A stretch of DNA of 64,000 bases from Glycine soja (Eukaryota; Streptophyta; Magnoliopsida; Fabales; Fabaceae). Location: assembly GCF_004193775.1 (NCBI RefSeq), contig NC_041002.1, forward strand, positions 14,894,113-14,958,112, in the 5' to 3' direction. Below, piece by piece: positions 1-10,682 of this stretch. The stretch's first letter is position 1, and each line of letters starts with the position of its first letter. The notes under the pieces were generated by a model that did no database searches, was not told the DNA's origin, and worked only from the letters and a program-made list of their open reading frames with translations. Position numbers and translations under genes: made by a program.

Positions 1-960
1 CGCATTGATCTCCTAGTACATGACATGAAAGCGGTGACATCAATTCTAATTCAATCAAGTATGCACTCAAAGAACAAAGTGAAATGAACTAAACAAAAAT
101 TTTATCAAATTTAAGAAAAGACACTTAACCTATTCGTATGAATCAAGTATAGAAAAATGACTCTTCCCAAACTATTCAAACAGACAATTTAAGATTCAAT
201 ATAACCATTAATCAAAACTATTAGTATTAATCATTGTATTGGACCTCAAACGGGAAACTAAGGTTCACTCATAATGCATTAATCCTTAACTTGAATATAA
301 AGAATAGTACAAAAGAGTAATACATACACTAGCATAAAAGAGAAAAACATATATACAATGAGGGAGACTTGCTAGCAAAAACAATAAGTGCAAGTGGGCA
401 GTGCGAGATGACAAAGAAAAATAGTCTATGAAAGAGAAACATATGTTAGTGGTTATTTGAAATTATCTAGCATATTCTTCAATAAAATAGATAAAATACT
501 ATGTTCAAATATACATGTCTACTTGTGAAGAGATAGCTAGCTATCACATTTAGCTATGGTGATCAGCTTCATAAAGAGTCCTTCTAAACCCAATCAAAGC
601 AACAACAAAGTAACAAATTTACAGAATAGATCAAGTGAAAACACTTGAAGCTTAAAATCAGTAATCAATATGATTGGATAGAACTATAGTCTTATCTAAA
701 TCACAGGGCAAACCACAACTTGCAATAAAGGCAAAGTAACTAAATAGTGACTACTATAGATAACACTAATCAATTTCCAAAGTTGCATAGCAAAATATAT
801 CCAAATTGTGTGAATTAATAATAGTGATGTATAATGAAACAATATGTTAATCATAACAACTGGCATGTCATCATTAAATTAAACTTGGGGGAAAGATATT
901 GGCAGACATAAGTAGCATTACCAACATTTTGAGCTATGTAAAGAACTAGTGAAAGATATT
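1..960. other. AT-rich intergenic sequence, no gene seen
   Basis: About 960 bases of AT-rich sequence with no open frame of useful length, no recognisable retroelement motif and no clear repeat. It may be the leader or interior of the element whose LTR-like end lies just to the right, but nothing in it supports a specific call. Confidence 0.5.
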
Positions 961-1960
961 GGTATAGTTGTACCTTGTGTTAGACTTTTAGCAAGCGTAC
1001 CAATTGTTGTCACAGGTTACAAATTTATAAAAAGAGATCGTCTCCACAGGGACTTGAGTTACTTAATTCATTTGGATAAAGGTTATCAGTTCAATAGTTA
1101 TGTACAAATTTAATCGAAATATCATGGGTGTGTTTAACTAACTAAAGATAAAATAATGGAATTTACGGAAATAACAGAAATAACGGAATTTAGTGTATCG
1201 AAAGTACGTAAAATTACAAAAAAAATAATAATGAATTTAATTAATTCAAGAAAACTTAGGATTGGATTTCATCGTTCATACCCTCAGTATCCTGATAAGA
1301 TTAACATATATGAATCATTTTCTAACATTACGAATGCACACATTAAGTTACCCCGAGTCAATCCCTTGCACTCGAGAATCCTAAGAATATTTATAGAATA
1401 TCGATCCCTCGCATATGAAGTAAACATTCCAGCCTTAAAATCATAATCTTGTACTATTTGCAATCAAAACATTATGCCCTATTCTTAGAAACGTAACGTA
1501 AAGAGTAAAATCATTTAGTTCAAATTCTAAGAGTACTTCTCAGTCAAACTTAAAATCCAATTTCATGAAACTAGTGATCAAATAGAATCGAGCATTACGA
1601 ATAGAATGAAATCACCAATAATAAGTAGAAAAGATTCATACATATATATAATATCAAAAGAGATACATAAGGGTACAAAGATTACATAAGGGTACAAGAC
1701 TAACTAGAGAAATGATGAAGAATGCGATCCACGGTCATAACTCTATAGCGCCCAGACTCCACTTTCTACTTTCTTCTTCACTTCCTGAGTTTCTCACGTT
1801 TTCTCTCTGCCTTTGGATGTTATTTCCAACTTCCTAAACATGGCTATTTATATAAAAGAGCCAAGAGGTGCAGAGGAATTTGCCCAGGCGAGCTGTAGCT
1901 CGCCCAGGCAAATTTGTGACTTAGTGCTGAAGGCACCAATTCACCCAGGCGAGTGTGTTG
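960..1960 (-). mobile_element. Probable LTR and leader remnant, minus orientation
   Basis: Read on the minus strand, this stretch has a TATA-like TATATAAATAG (near 1845-1856) followed by a purine-rich leader, then a 'CCCTGTGGAGACGAT' type sequence (about 1040-1060) and a tract resembling the U5/leader of plant gypsy elements. No second LTR, TSD or coding domain could be tied to it, so family and exact ends are not established. It could be the LTR of an Athila- or Tat-type element whose body lies left of the window. Confidence 0.3.
1887..1904. repeat. GC-rich inverted repeat (GGCGAGCT/AGCTCGCC)
   Basis: Two perfect 8-base arms, GGCGAGCT and AGCTCGCC, separated by two bases. The motif recurs in the Ogre-type LTRs of this window about 35-45 bases upstream of the TATA box (7122-7138, 29101-29116, 51083-51098) and in the W interior at 24429. 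Confidence 0.75.
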
Positions 1961-3095
1961 CTTATGGCTAAAGAAATCTATTAGCCCAAGCAAGCTGATT
2001 GCTAACCTTTGGTCTTATTCATTAATCTTTATTGCACTTTTGTGCCTTCCTTGTAAAATTTGGAGATCTTTTGTCTCTTTTTTTCACTCACCTTTGGCGG
2101 ATTTGTTTTCTGTTTTTTTTATTAACATCATTGTTACCAAACCTAGAGATTAGTAAATCTTATGCATGTGTTATTTGCATTGCTCTTCCCGCCGGTTTAG
2201 TGGTGGTTCCTACTCAGGGTTTTTGTTGTTGTTGTTTTTTTTAAAGAAAACAAATATGCTTTGGCTCGAAAGGGGTAACAAGGGATAAATTGGTGTTTGG
2301 GGATGATGGAACACGACCTTTCAAATCTTGATTAGAGACTTTTACAGTTTGGATTTTGGGACAAAACCTTTGATAACACGCCCCTGATTGTTTTTTCCTT
2401 TTTTATTTCCCCAACTTTTGCCTAGGCCACTCTTTTGGGTTTTCAACCTATCGGGTGAGGACTTTTTGCTACCCCTAGGCTCGCTTGAAGCTCATGCATG
2501 GTGTATGTCATTGCCCCAATGTAGGTTTCAGAGGTATATATTGTTGTTGTTTGTCATGACCTTGTAGTAAGAAGAAATGAAAGAAACCATGCAGGTTTTA
2601 GAAAGAATTTTCAAGGACAAGAAATATTTAAAGGATTTTCAATTAACAGATTAAGTCAAATGACTCTTGTTCTTCACAACTCATCATTTTTTTTCTTGAG
2701 AAAGACAACTTTTAAGAATGATAAGATGAGGTCACATGAATGTCTATACTTCTCATTTTTTATTTGGAAACACAGTCAATCAAATGTTTATTCGACTTTA
2801 CTCGTCGCTTATGGCACCCCCACCAAACGCGTAGGACGTGCAATTTCTAATTGGGCAGACCTGGAGATCAACTTAGGAGCACAAGTCACTTGAGCAAACA
2901 AACCAACGACGTACATTCACATTCCAGTGAAAGTTAAATAAGCAAAGATGTAATTATGAGTGAATGAGAGACAACAACATCAAATTCATCCATATTATTA
3001 ACATTATGAGTGTTGTTTACAATAATAGCATAAACATGAAAATCCTAATGAGTCATTGGGAACATCTAACAACAACCTTCAAATTGCCCCAAGCA
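1961..3095 (-). other. 3' untranslated remnant of Ogre copy A, no gene
   Basis: No coding region is seen. The part next to 3095 reads, on the minus strand, as the sequence just after the integrase stop of Ogre elements ('GGGGCAATTTGAAGG', compare W at about 23741). The rest is low-information AT-rich sequence with T-rich tracts. No 3' LTR of copy A could be located. Confidence 0.35.
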
Positions 3096-4631
3096 TCATG
3101 CATAGTATTGCTTGGCGACATTAGAATTCACAAGCGATTCTCCTCCTCAAATCTCAGCCAGCCTGCATCAATCAGACTTTGCACCTTATGTTTCAGGGTC
3201 ATACAATGCTCAATGGAATGCCCCGGAACTCTCCTATGATAAGCACATGTCACATTGGAGTTGTATCCTCTGGGAGATGAAGGTTGAGGAATCTTTGATG
3301 GGCTCACAACTACCATTGCATTATCGAGCAGATACGGGAGTAAGTCAGCATACAACACTGGAATTGGGATGAATTCTACAGGCTTCTTTCCTGGAAAATT
3401 CCTTCCTTGGTTGGAGTTTTGATTGGAATTAGGAATGGTGGTGTAATGGGAAAGACTGATATTGGCTAAGTATTGATATTGTTGGGGAGGATATTGGTAC
3501 ATGGGATTTAAAGGGGCTAGTGGGAAATTTGGCCATGTAGGAACGATAGTCATAGCATGGGTTTCTCCTTCCTTCTTATTCCCTCCACTCATCCCAGGTC
3601 TTCTATTACTAGAACTCGTAGTATCAACATAATCAAATTTCCCTTTTCTGAAACCCACTTCGATCCTTTCGCTAGCAAACACTAAATCTGTAAAACTTGA
3701 AGGCATGTAACCTACCATCTTCTCATAGTAAAACACCGACAATGTGTCCACTATCATTGTTATCATCTCTTTCTCCATCATCGGGGGTGCTACTTGAGCT
3801 GCCAAATCTCTCCACCTTTGAGCGTATTCTTTGAAAGATTCATTGTCTTTCTTGCACATGTTTTGTAGTTGCATTCTATCTAGAGCCATATCAGAGTTAT
3901 ACTGATACTGCCTAATGAAAGCAACCATTAGGTCCTTCCAGGAATGGACCCAGGAAGGTTCCAGGTTAGTATACCAGGTAATTGCTGCCCCAACAAGACT
4001 CTTTTGGAAGAAATGCATCAACAAATTTTCATCTTTCACATATGCCCCCATCTTCCTACAATACATTTTTAGGTGATTCTTTGGGCAAGTGGTTCCCTTG
4101 TACTTATCAAAATCTAGCACCTTGATCTTTGGAGGAATAACCACGTCGGGTACCAAGCACAACTCTGCCATGTCAGCAAAGGCATAATTTCCTCCTCCTT
4201 CAATGGTGCGTAGCCTCTCCTCCATATGCTCAATCCTTTCCTTCTCAAGTACTGTGGAAGGCCCCTCTCCCCTTACAAAATGCAAGGTTGTGATAACGAA
4301 CAACATTGAGATATTCCGGGAGCATTCCGCACAGGGATGCCAGAAAATGCCTACCCTTCAGTGGTATATCCTGGATAAACCCCAAACTCAACCAGAGTGT
4401 GGTCTTGGGGAACTTCATGTGTTTCCCCCATGGGTTGAGAGACATGTGCTTGATCAGATTAGGGTTGGTGATTCTAAATGAATACGGTTGCAGAATTGTT
4501 GATATTCTCATTAGAAGCGTATACAATAGTGGGCAGTGTATAATTAGGAGGCAACCCATATGGTGAGAAAGAATGCTTGCTCTGAACCTGAACATGATGA
4601 GGCCCACATGCATTTTTCGTCGTCTCACCTT
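3096..4631 (-). pseudogene. Ogre/Tat-type gag remnant fused to integrase tail (copy A)
   Basis: The minus strand encodes a Ty3-gypsy gag of the Ogre/Tat lineage. From the N-terminal side there is a YGLPPNYTLP motif (about 4560), then 'LDFDKYKGTTCPKNHLKMYC', the retrotransposon_gag core (WYTNLEPSWVHSWKDL, FIRQYQYNSDM, YAQRWRDLAAQV) and a CAYH..GH..C knuckle near 3195. The reading frame breaks near 4245-4310. After the gag end (about 3130) the sequence jumps directly to 'NVAKQYYA' plus stop, which matches the extreme C-terminus of the integrase of element W ('VVKRYYA'). Protease, RT, both RNase H domains and nearly all integrase have therefore been deleted. Gag would coat genomic RNA in cytoplasmic virus-like particles. 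This copy cannot make a full product. Confidence 0.85.
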
Positions 4632-6058
4632 TGTCGTACCCTAATTTTGTCCGGGGACAATTGTTGTCGGCATGCGGACCTTGGTTGATCACTTTCAGAC
4701 ACTTAACACCCATCGCAGTGTAATCCGTAAAGTTCTACGACGTTTCAAAAAGAAATCAGCAAAAAACACAAAAATGGGGTTGCACTTATCAAACTAAGGG
4801 GTGTAACTAGCATTCGGTCCATCTGGGACCATCTAGAACACTCTGGAGGGGGGATGAACTTATCAATTGTAGGGTGTGCTCAAGAAACTTAACCAGGAAG
4901 CCTTTGGAGGGGGTGTGAACTTATCAATTGGGGGTGCGCTTAGAAATCTTCATCAGGAAGCAACTGGGCGGCAACCACCTCCCATTTTCTCTTATAAATA
5001 GGGGAAGGGGGATGAGTTTTAGGGGGCCAACAATTTTTTCACTAAGCTTTCACTTGAAATTAGTGAGGAAAAGAGAAAGAAGGGAAAAAATCCAAGCCGA
5101 GGTGCTTCCGTAACGCTTTCGAGACATTTCTGTGTGCAATTCCATGGAAGTTCTTCGTCGTTCTTTGTTCGTTCTTCATCATTCTTCGATCTTCAATCGG
5201 TAAGTTCTCAAATTCGAAGCTTTCAATTCATTCTATGCACCCTTAGTGGTCCATTCTTGTTTTGTATGCTTTCATTCTTACTTCATTTACTTTCGATATT
5301 ATTTTCTTCCATTTTTAACGAGTTTCGACCGATCTTTTAAGCCGTTATCTCGCCTAATAAATGATAAAATGAATTTCAACCGATCATTTGTGTTGTAATC
5401 TCATTTAATCACTGTTAAAACAAGATCCAACCGATCGTTCATGCCATAACCTCGGTTAAATAAAAAAAATCAAAATAATAATAAAATAATCAAAATATCT
5501 AAAATAATAATAAAATAATTAAAAGGCCCCCAATTAGATATTTTACTTTGAAAGTTCCTTTAAATGAGTTGATAATAACCAAGTGAAACTAAGGCTAAAA
5601 TCAACTCTCGAATCAAGCTTTGTCCGCAAAAAGGGTCACTTGAAATCGTTTTAAGGTCCAATGCCTTAAACGGTCGTCTTTGCTTTTATCAGTTAAAATG
5701 GACCTTTCAAAAGTATAAAATCAACACACCGTATAAACTTTACCACTTTTCGAAGAACTTCGTAGGTCTAATTTCCTCATCACAATTGAGGATATGTAGG
5801 AGCAAAAGCCCCGCTTTTGTCGACCCCATGAGATCGTTAAAGATCCAACGCCTTAACATTTCTCTCCTCTCAAAAACAAGATATCGTTAAAGGTCCAGCG
5901 CCTTAACAGTGCTCCCCTCCTTTCAAAAATCAAAAAGATCGTTTAAAGGCCCAACACCTTAAACGACTTTTGTTCGGTTACAATCGATCTTGCGGAAAAA
6001 TATCAAAACAACTTAACCAACGTTCTGTTCTTATGAAAGAACTACGTAGGTCTAATTT
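4632..6058 (+). mobile_element. Ogre-type LTR, 3' truncated
   Basis: Starts TGTCGTACCCTAATTTTGTCC, the start signature of the Ogre LTRs seen here (28651, and 51549 on the minus strand). It has a TATA box (CTTATAAATAGG, about 4990-5001), then U5-like sequence with repeated 'AAGGTCCAACGCCTTAA' units (5648, 5837, 5890, 5947) and two copies of 'CGTAGGTCTAATTT'. It lies inside the minus-strand gag of copy A. It stops at 6058 against the LTR of element V, so no 3' end or TSD can be checked. Confidence 0.8.
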
Positions 6059-6648
6059 TGATGGAAGCTTGCTTGTGTGGCTTCTATGGAGACTGGATCT
6101 TTGAGCTTCAATTAGGTCCTTTAATGGTGATTTTCCACCATGGAGATGCAGCGGAAGACAAAGGAGAAGAGGTGAGAGGAGGTGTCATCCACTAGGGAAT
6201 AAGCCATGGAAGAAGGAGCTTCACCACCAAGATGAGCCTTGGATAAGAAGCTTGGAGAGGATGCTTCAATGGAGGAAAAGAAAGAGGGAGAGAAAGAGAG
6301 AGGGGGGAGCACGAAATTGAAGGAAGAAAAAGGGAGAGAAGTTGAACTTTGAGTTGTGTCTCACAAGGCTCTCATTCATCAAAGTTACCACAAGTGTTAC
6401 ACATTATTCTATTTATAGACTAGGTAGCTTCCTTGAGAAGCTTTCTTGAGAAAACTTCCTTGAGAAGCTTCTTTGAGAAAACTTCCTTGAGAAGCTAGAG
6501 CTTAGCTACATATACCTCTTTAATAACTAAGTTCACTTCCTTGAGAAGCTTCCTTGAGAAGATTCCTAAAGAAGCTAGAGCTTAGCTACACACACCTCTC
6601 TAATAGCTAAGCTCACCTCCTTGAGATGAGAAGCTAGAGCTTAGCTAC
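6059..6648 (-). mobile_element. Element V 3' LTR, left part (split by W)
   Basis: Starts TGATGGAAGC and ends where element W is inserted. The other half is at 30264-30579 and ends GGATTGCATCA, so the intact LTR was about 906 bp with TGATG..CATCA ends. It is in the family of the solo LTR at 51685-52634. Its middle (6425-6640) is a degenerate minisatellite of 'CTTCCTTGAGAAGCTT' and 'AGCTAGAGCTTAGCTAC' units. On the element's own (minus) strand it is the 3' LTR. Confidence 0.75.
6425..6648. repeat. Degenerate minisatellite in V LTR
   Basis: Repeats of 'TTCCTTGAGAAGCTT' and 'GAAGCTAGAGCTTAGCTAC' at irregular spacing, three or more copies each. One GCTAC unit was the 5-bp target duplicated by element W (6644-6648 and 30259-30263). 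Confidence 0.7.
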
Positions 6649-7784
6649 TGTAATACCCTAATTTCGTCCGGGAACTATTGTTTGATGGCATGCAACCTTT
6701 GGTTGACCGCTTCGAGGTACTTGGCACCCTTTGTTGCACAATATGTGAAGTTCCGAGACATGCCGGAAATCAAAAGGAAGCATTGTTACGCAATCCGTGA
6801 AATTCCGTAACATGCCAGAAATCAAAAGGAAGTATTATTACGCAATCCGTGAGTTTCCGTAACATTCCGAAAGCTAAAAAAGGAGTAATTACATGACCCA
6901 TAAGGTTCCGTAACCTTACGGAAAGAAAACAAGTATCGTTACGAAATTCGTAAAGTTTCGTAACGTTACGGAAAAAGAATCACCAAACAAGCAAAGGGGG
7001 GTGTATTTAGTAAAAAAGGGGGTGCAAATAGCAACCAGGCCCACTTGGGCGCCCACTTGGGCCTTCCAGATTGTTCCTCCAGAAGGCGGTTGCTTCTGGA
7101 GGAAGCAACCTGGCTTGCCTGGGCGAGCTGAGCTCGCCTGAGCGAGCTGGGTGGCAAGCTCCTCCCCTATTTTCCTATAAATAGAGGGAGGAGTGAAGAA
7201 GAAAAGGGTTCAGCCTTCTTGGCATTTCGTAATCACTTAAAATTAGTGAGGAAAATTGTTTCCGTGAAGAAAATCCAAGCCGAGGCGCTTCCGTAACGTT
7301 TCCGTGGGTGATTTCGCAAAGATTTTCAACCGTTCTTCATCGTTCGTCGTTCGTTCTTCGTCGTTCTTCGGTCTTCAACCGGTAAGTTCCCGAAATCGAA
7401 CTTTTCAATTCATTTTATGTACCCTTGGTGGTCCCCACTTGTTTCGCGTGCTTTTATTTTCATTTCATTTACTTTCCGTACCCCCTTTTGACGTGCTTCA
7501 GTCATTTACTTAAGTCATTTTCTCGCCTAATCAAAAAATAAAATAAATTTCCACCGATCATTTGATTTTTAATATCCGTTAATTTCTGTTAAAATGAAAT
7601 CCGACCGTTCGGTCATGCCGTAACCACGTTGGAAACCCAAAAGAGGTAAAATAATAATATAATAATCAAAAAATATCTTTTAGTAAAATAAGGCAAAAAA
7701 ATCCATCGGACGTTTCTCTTTGGAATTTCTCTTTCTTAATTGAATTGACTAATAACTAAAGTGAAACTAAGGCTAAAATCAACT
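6649..7784 (+). mobile_element. W 5' LTR, first part
   Basis: Matches the 3' LTR (28651 onward) base for base over most of its length. It includes the GC-rich inverted repeat (7122-7138) about 40 bases upstream of the TATA box CCTATAAATAG (7174-7184). It is interrupted after CAACT (7780-7784) by the Tekay-like element and resumes at 13301. Confidence 0.92.
7174..7184 (+). promoter_or_regulatory. TATA box of W 5' LTR
   Basis: CCTATAAATAG, also present at 29143-29153 in the 3' LTR and on the minus strand in the Ogre LTRs of Y and the solo copy. Transcription would start some 30 bases downstream, marking the U3/R border. Confidence 0.7.
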
Positions 7785-8066
7785 TGTGACATCCTAGAAA
7801 TTTCTACCCGGAATTTTGTAAACAATGCTTTTTGAATGATTATATATAAGTGTTATTCAGTATATATATATATACTTCTGGTAGAAGTAGGTATATTGGG
7901 GGAAAGATACGCGGGTTAGGCTGATTAAGGAAGAGAAATCCATAACTGGATAGTTATAGGTTAATTCTCAATTAATTAGTCTAAAAAAATTATCGTTTTA
8001 CGTACAACTTAAAATTTAACGAAACCAACCTCTGAACCACGCTCGGGGTTTCATTCTGAGTGTTTT

Positions 8067-8078
8067 GATATATATATT
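8067..8078 (+). promoter_or_regulatory. TATA-like promoter of Tekay LTR
   Basis: GATATATATATT, conserved at 44897-44908 in the second copy. It sits about 280 bases into the LTR and is followed by a CT-rich leader-like stretch. If it is the element promoter, the RNA leader before gag is about 3.6-3.9 kb and contains the accessory ORF. Confidence 0.45.
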
Positions 8079-8534
8079 GCCTACTTTCGAAAACTGGCCC
8101 CGACGGGTGCAGAGAAACGCGAGGGATTGGAACCAGTGAAATGACACGCAAACTGAGGCAGGATTTTAGTGTTTCAAAAAGGTCAGATTTTTCTCTTCTT
8201 GTGACTGAGTATAAGTCACATCAAGAAAAAAAATGGACCCTTTTGCTCCACTCAAAAGAAGACATGTGGCACATCCTTTTTTTTAAAAAAAAAAAAGAAA
8301 AAAGAAAAGAAAAGCCTTTTAAACCAAAAGCCACGTTCTCTCTCCTCACTCAGCCCAAAATTTCAGAAGCTTTTCTCCCTCTCTTTCTCACGTTGCTATT
8401 CCTTTCTTCTTCCTCACCATTGAAGCTCCATCAAAGCTCCAACCTTTGCACACCATTTTTGCTCCAAATCGCGAAAGGAAGCCATTTTCGGAGTCATGAA
8501 GAGCACCTCTCCATTGTGGGACTTCACATTTCAG

Positions 8535-10676
8535 GTTTGGGTAGACTTCTTATCACATGAATTTTCCTGGGTATTGGGTTTTGGGAGTTATGAAGGGTAG
8601 TTTTACTAGGTTTATGCCTCATGATAGTTATTTGTGAAGAAATTTGATGAAAACATGTTAAACTTGTCATGTTTGGTATAAGTCAAGCTTACCCATTCTG
8701 TTTTAGGGTTTTTATGATGATGCTTGTGATGCTTGTATGCTGAAATGGTTGATGGAAAACTGATAGAGATGAAGGGTAGAGTTAACCTAGGGTTAAAAGT
8801 GAGAATGTAGTGATATGAGTGGAAAAGTGTGATGCTTTAAGGATTTGAAAAGCTAAATCTGGATTTAGTGGTAATTGGAGGTTAAAGTGAGTTAATCTTA
8901 GTTTGAAATATCATTTAGGACTGGGGAAAGCTTGGGTTGTGCAAAGGAGGTAAATGAATGACCAAAGTGAAGGCAAGAGCCATTTCTAGGGTAAATTGGG
9001 TGTTGAGGAGTCAAATTTTGATTCGGTGGAGTTTTCATCGTAAAACCAGTTTGAGCGAGTTTAGATCAATGTTATAGACTTGTGTGAGATGAGAGTTTGC
9101 TCCAAAATTACCCCATTCTCATTTTCACTTCTCAAACCTTGAAAATCCACTAAATTGAGGGGTTTTAGATACCTAGATTTTGAGCTGCTTTGGTCTGAGG
9201 CTTGTCTTTGGTTTAGGTGTGATTTATACATGATTTAGGACTTGTAGGATCTAATTTGGGCAAAATTGGATGAAGGAAAGAGTGATTTCGAAAATATGCA
9301 CTATTATGCAGAATTTTGCTGTTGAAATGTGCAACAGAATTTTGTGCTTGTGCAGAAAATGCTTATGCATGGCTGATTGTGGAAAGGGTTGTACATATTG
9401 GGTTCTGGACGTTTTCTAGCAGATCCCAACGGTCAAAATGTAGACTTATGTACTAGGAACCTCCAGTAAAATTTTCGAGTTGATCCAACGGTGAACAAAT
9501 TGGAACGAAGAGAATGTTACTGGGGTATTTGAATAAGAAAAACTGTGGTATTGGTTTGTGCTTTGGGCAGAGTTTTCTGCCTCTGCCCTGTTTTTGGCTT
9601 GGTTTTGATAGTTCATGATGTTTGGATGTTGAAATTGCTTGGATGTTATGGAAGCTTGGAGGGATTGATGGGGACCCGGTGTTGAGAGGAACGAGGATAA
9701 GGGCTACGTGGGAGTACGTGAGCTCAGTTGAAGGTGGGCAACTGGGGATGGTGGATATATGTGTGATTTGTGGATGTGGATAGTCGAATTGCACCATCGC
9801 CCGACCACCACCTAGTACCACATGTGACGGGTACCCCATAATCCTACAAGCTTGAAGTGAGGAAGTGTGGAAGGGTGAGACTTCCTACTTTTATTCGTTG
9901 ACCACAGAGTGGTACCTGGAGATATGTCGCGGGGGTCAGGAGACCTTGGGGACGTTAGGTGGGGTGCTATTGCCCAAGACCAAGCTTGACCAATCCCGAC
10001 CCAACCCAGGCGTAGTCAGTCAGTGAGAACCTGTGATGTACCTAAACAGGCGAGCTCCTGGCAGTCAATCGATAAAAGAACAAAGACCACAAAGCAAGGA
10101 GGCTTGTGTGGTGGCTGGCCAGCTATGGATCTTAAGTAATATTTGGAACATGGCCTCTGGTAATCGATTACCAAGGGTGGGTAATCGATTACAAGGCTTA
10201 AAAATGAAGACAGGAAGTTAAGATGACCTCTGGTAATCGATTACCAAGGATGTGTAATCGATTACCAGGCCTAGAAATAGGATCAGGAACGTGAGAGGGC
10301 TTCTGGTAATCGATTACCAATGTTGTGTAATCGATTACCAGGCTTAGAAATGGAGACAGTATGTTGTGGAGGCCTCTAGTAATCGATTACCAATGTTGTG
10401 TAATCGATTACACAGAGTAATAGGCCACTGGTAATCGATTACCAGTTATGTGTAATCGATTACACAGTGCATATTGCAGGTTTTCATGTTCTGAAGTTGT
10501 GTAACTCAAGTTAGGCCTCTGGTAATCGATTACCAATGCTATGTAATCGATTACCAGAGAAGAAAAGCCTTGAGGCACACCTTTTAATTGCATGTAGTGG
10601 TTATGGGACGCATTGTGTTGCTACTGTAGTTAGATCTCTCGTGAAAAAGTCTACCCCTTTCTTTTATTTCTTGTAG
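8535..10676 (+). other. Candidate intron inside Tekay LTR
   Basis: The donor-like TTCAG|GTTTGGGT and the acceptor-like TTTCTTGTAG|ATCGTG (pyrimidine-rich before it) are both conserved in the second LTR copy (45366-47433). Splicing would join a CT-rich leader exon to the 143-codon ORF, whose ATG lies 6 bases after the acceptor, and would remove the palindrome array. The upstream frames in the two copies differ in phase at the donor, so the first exon would be untranslated. This is inference from sequence; no transcript evidence is available here. Confidence 0.4.
10161..10553. repeat. Array of 12 paired TAATCGATTA palindromes
   Basis: Twelve perfect copies of the 10-bp palindrome TAATCGATTA start at 10161, 10182, 10234, 10255, 10307, 10328, 10380, 10401, 10432, 10453, 10523 and 10544. 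They form six pairs, each spaced exactly 21 bases. Pairs recur at 73, 73, 73, 52 and 91 bases, so the first four pairs form a 73-bp tandem repeat. In most pairs the first member is the longer 16-bp palindrome TGGTAATCGATTACCA, and the second is usually preceded by TG or GG and followed by C. Twenty-one bases is two helical turns, which puts both sites on one face of the DNA. Confidence 0.93.
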
Positions 10677-10682
10677 ATCGTG

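Noticed and set aside
1953..2244. Two short overlapping frames rich in Phe/Leu/Cys
   Set aside because: T-rich composition, no conserved start or domain, and they overlap an LTR-like stretch on the other strand.
8141..8560. 139-codon open frame at the start of the Tekay LTR
   Set aside because: The second LTR copy has different frames and indels here (45030-45392), and the composition is leader-like CT-rich. Better read as untranslated leader.
9453..9839. 128-codon minus-strand frame in the Tekay LTR
   Set aside because: Not preserved as a collinear frame in the solo LTR; no domain or start context.
10161..10553. Regularly spaced repeats that look CRISPR-like
   Set aside because: Plant nuclear context, repeats are 10-16 bp palindromes with alternating 21/52-bp steps, and there are no cas genes.
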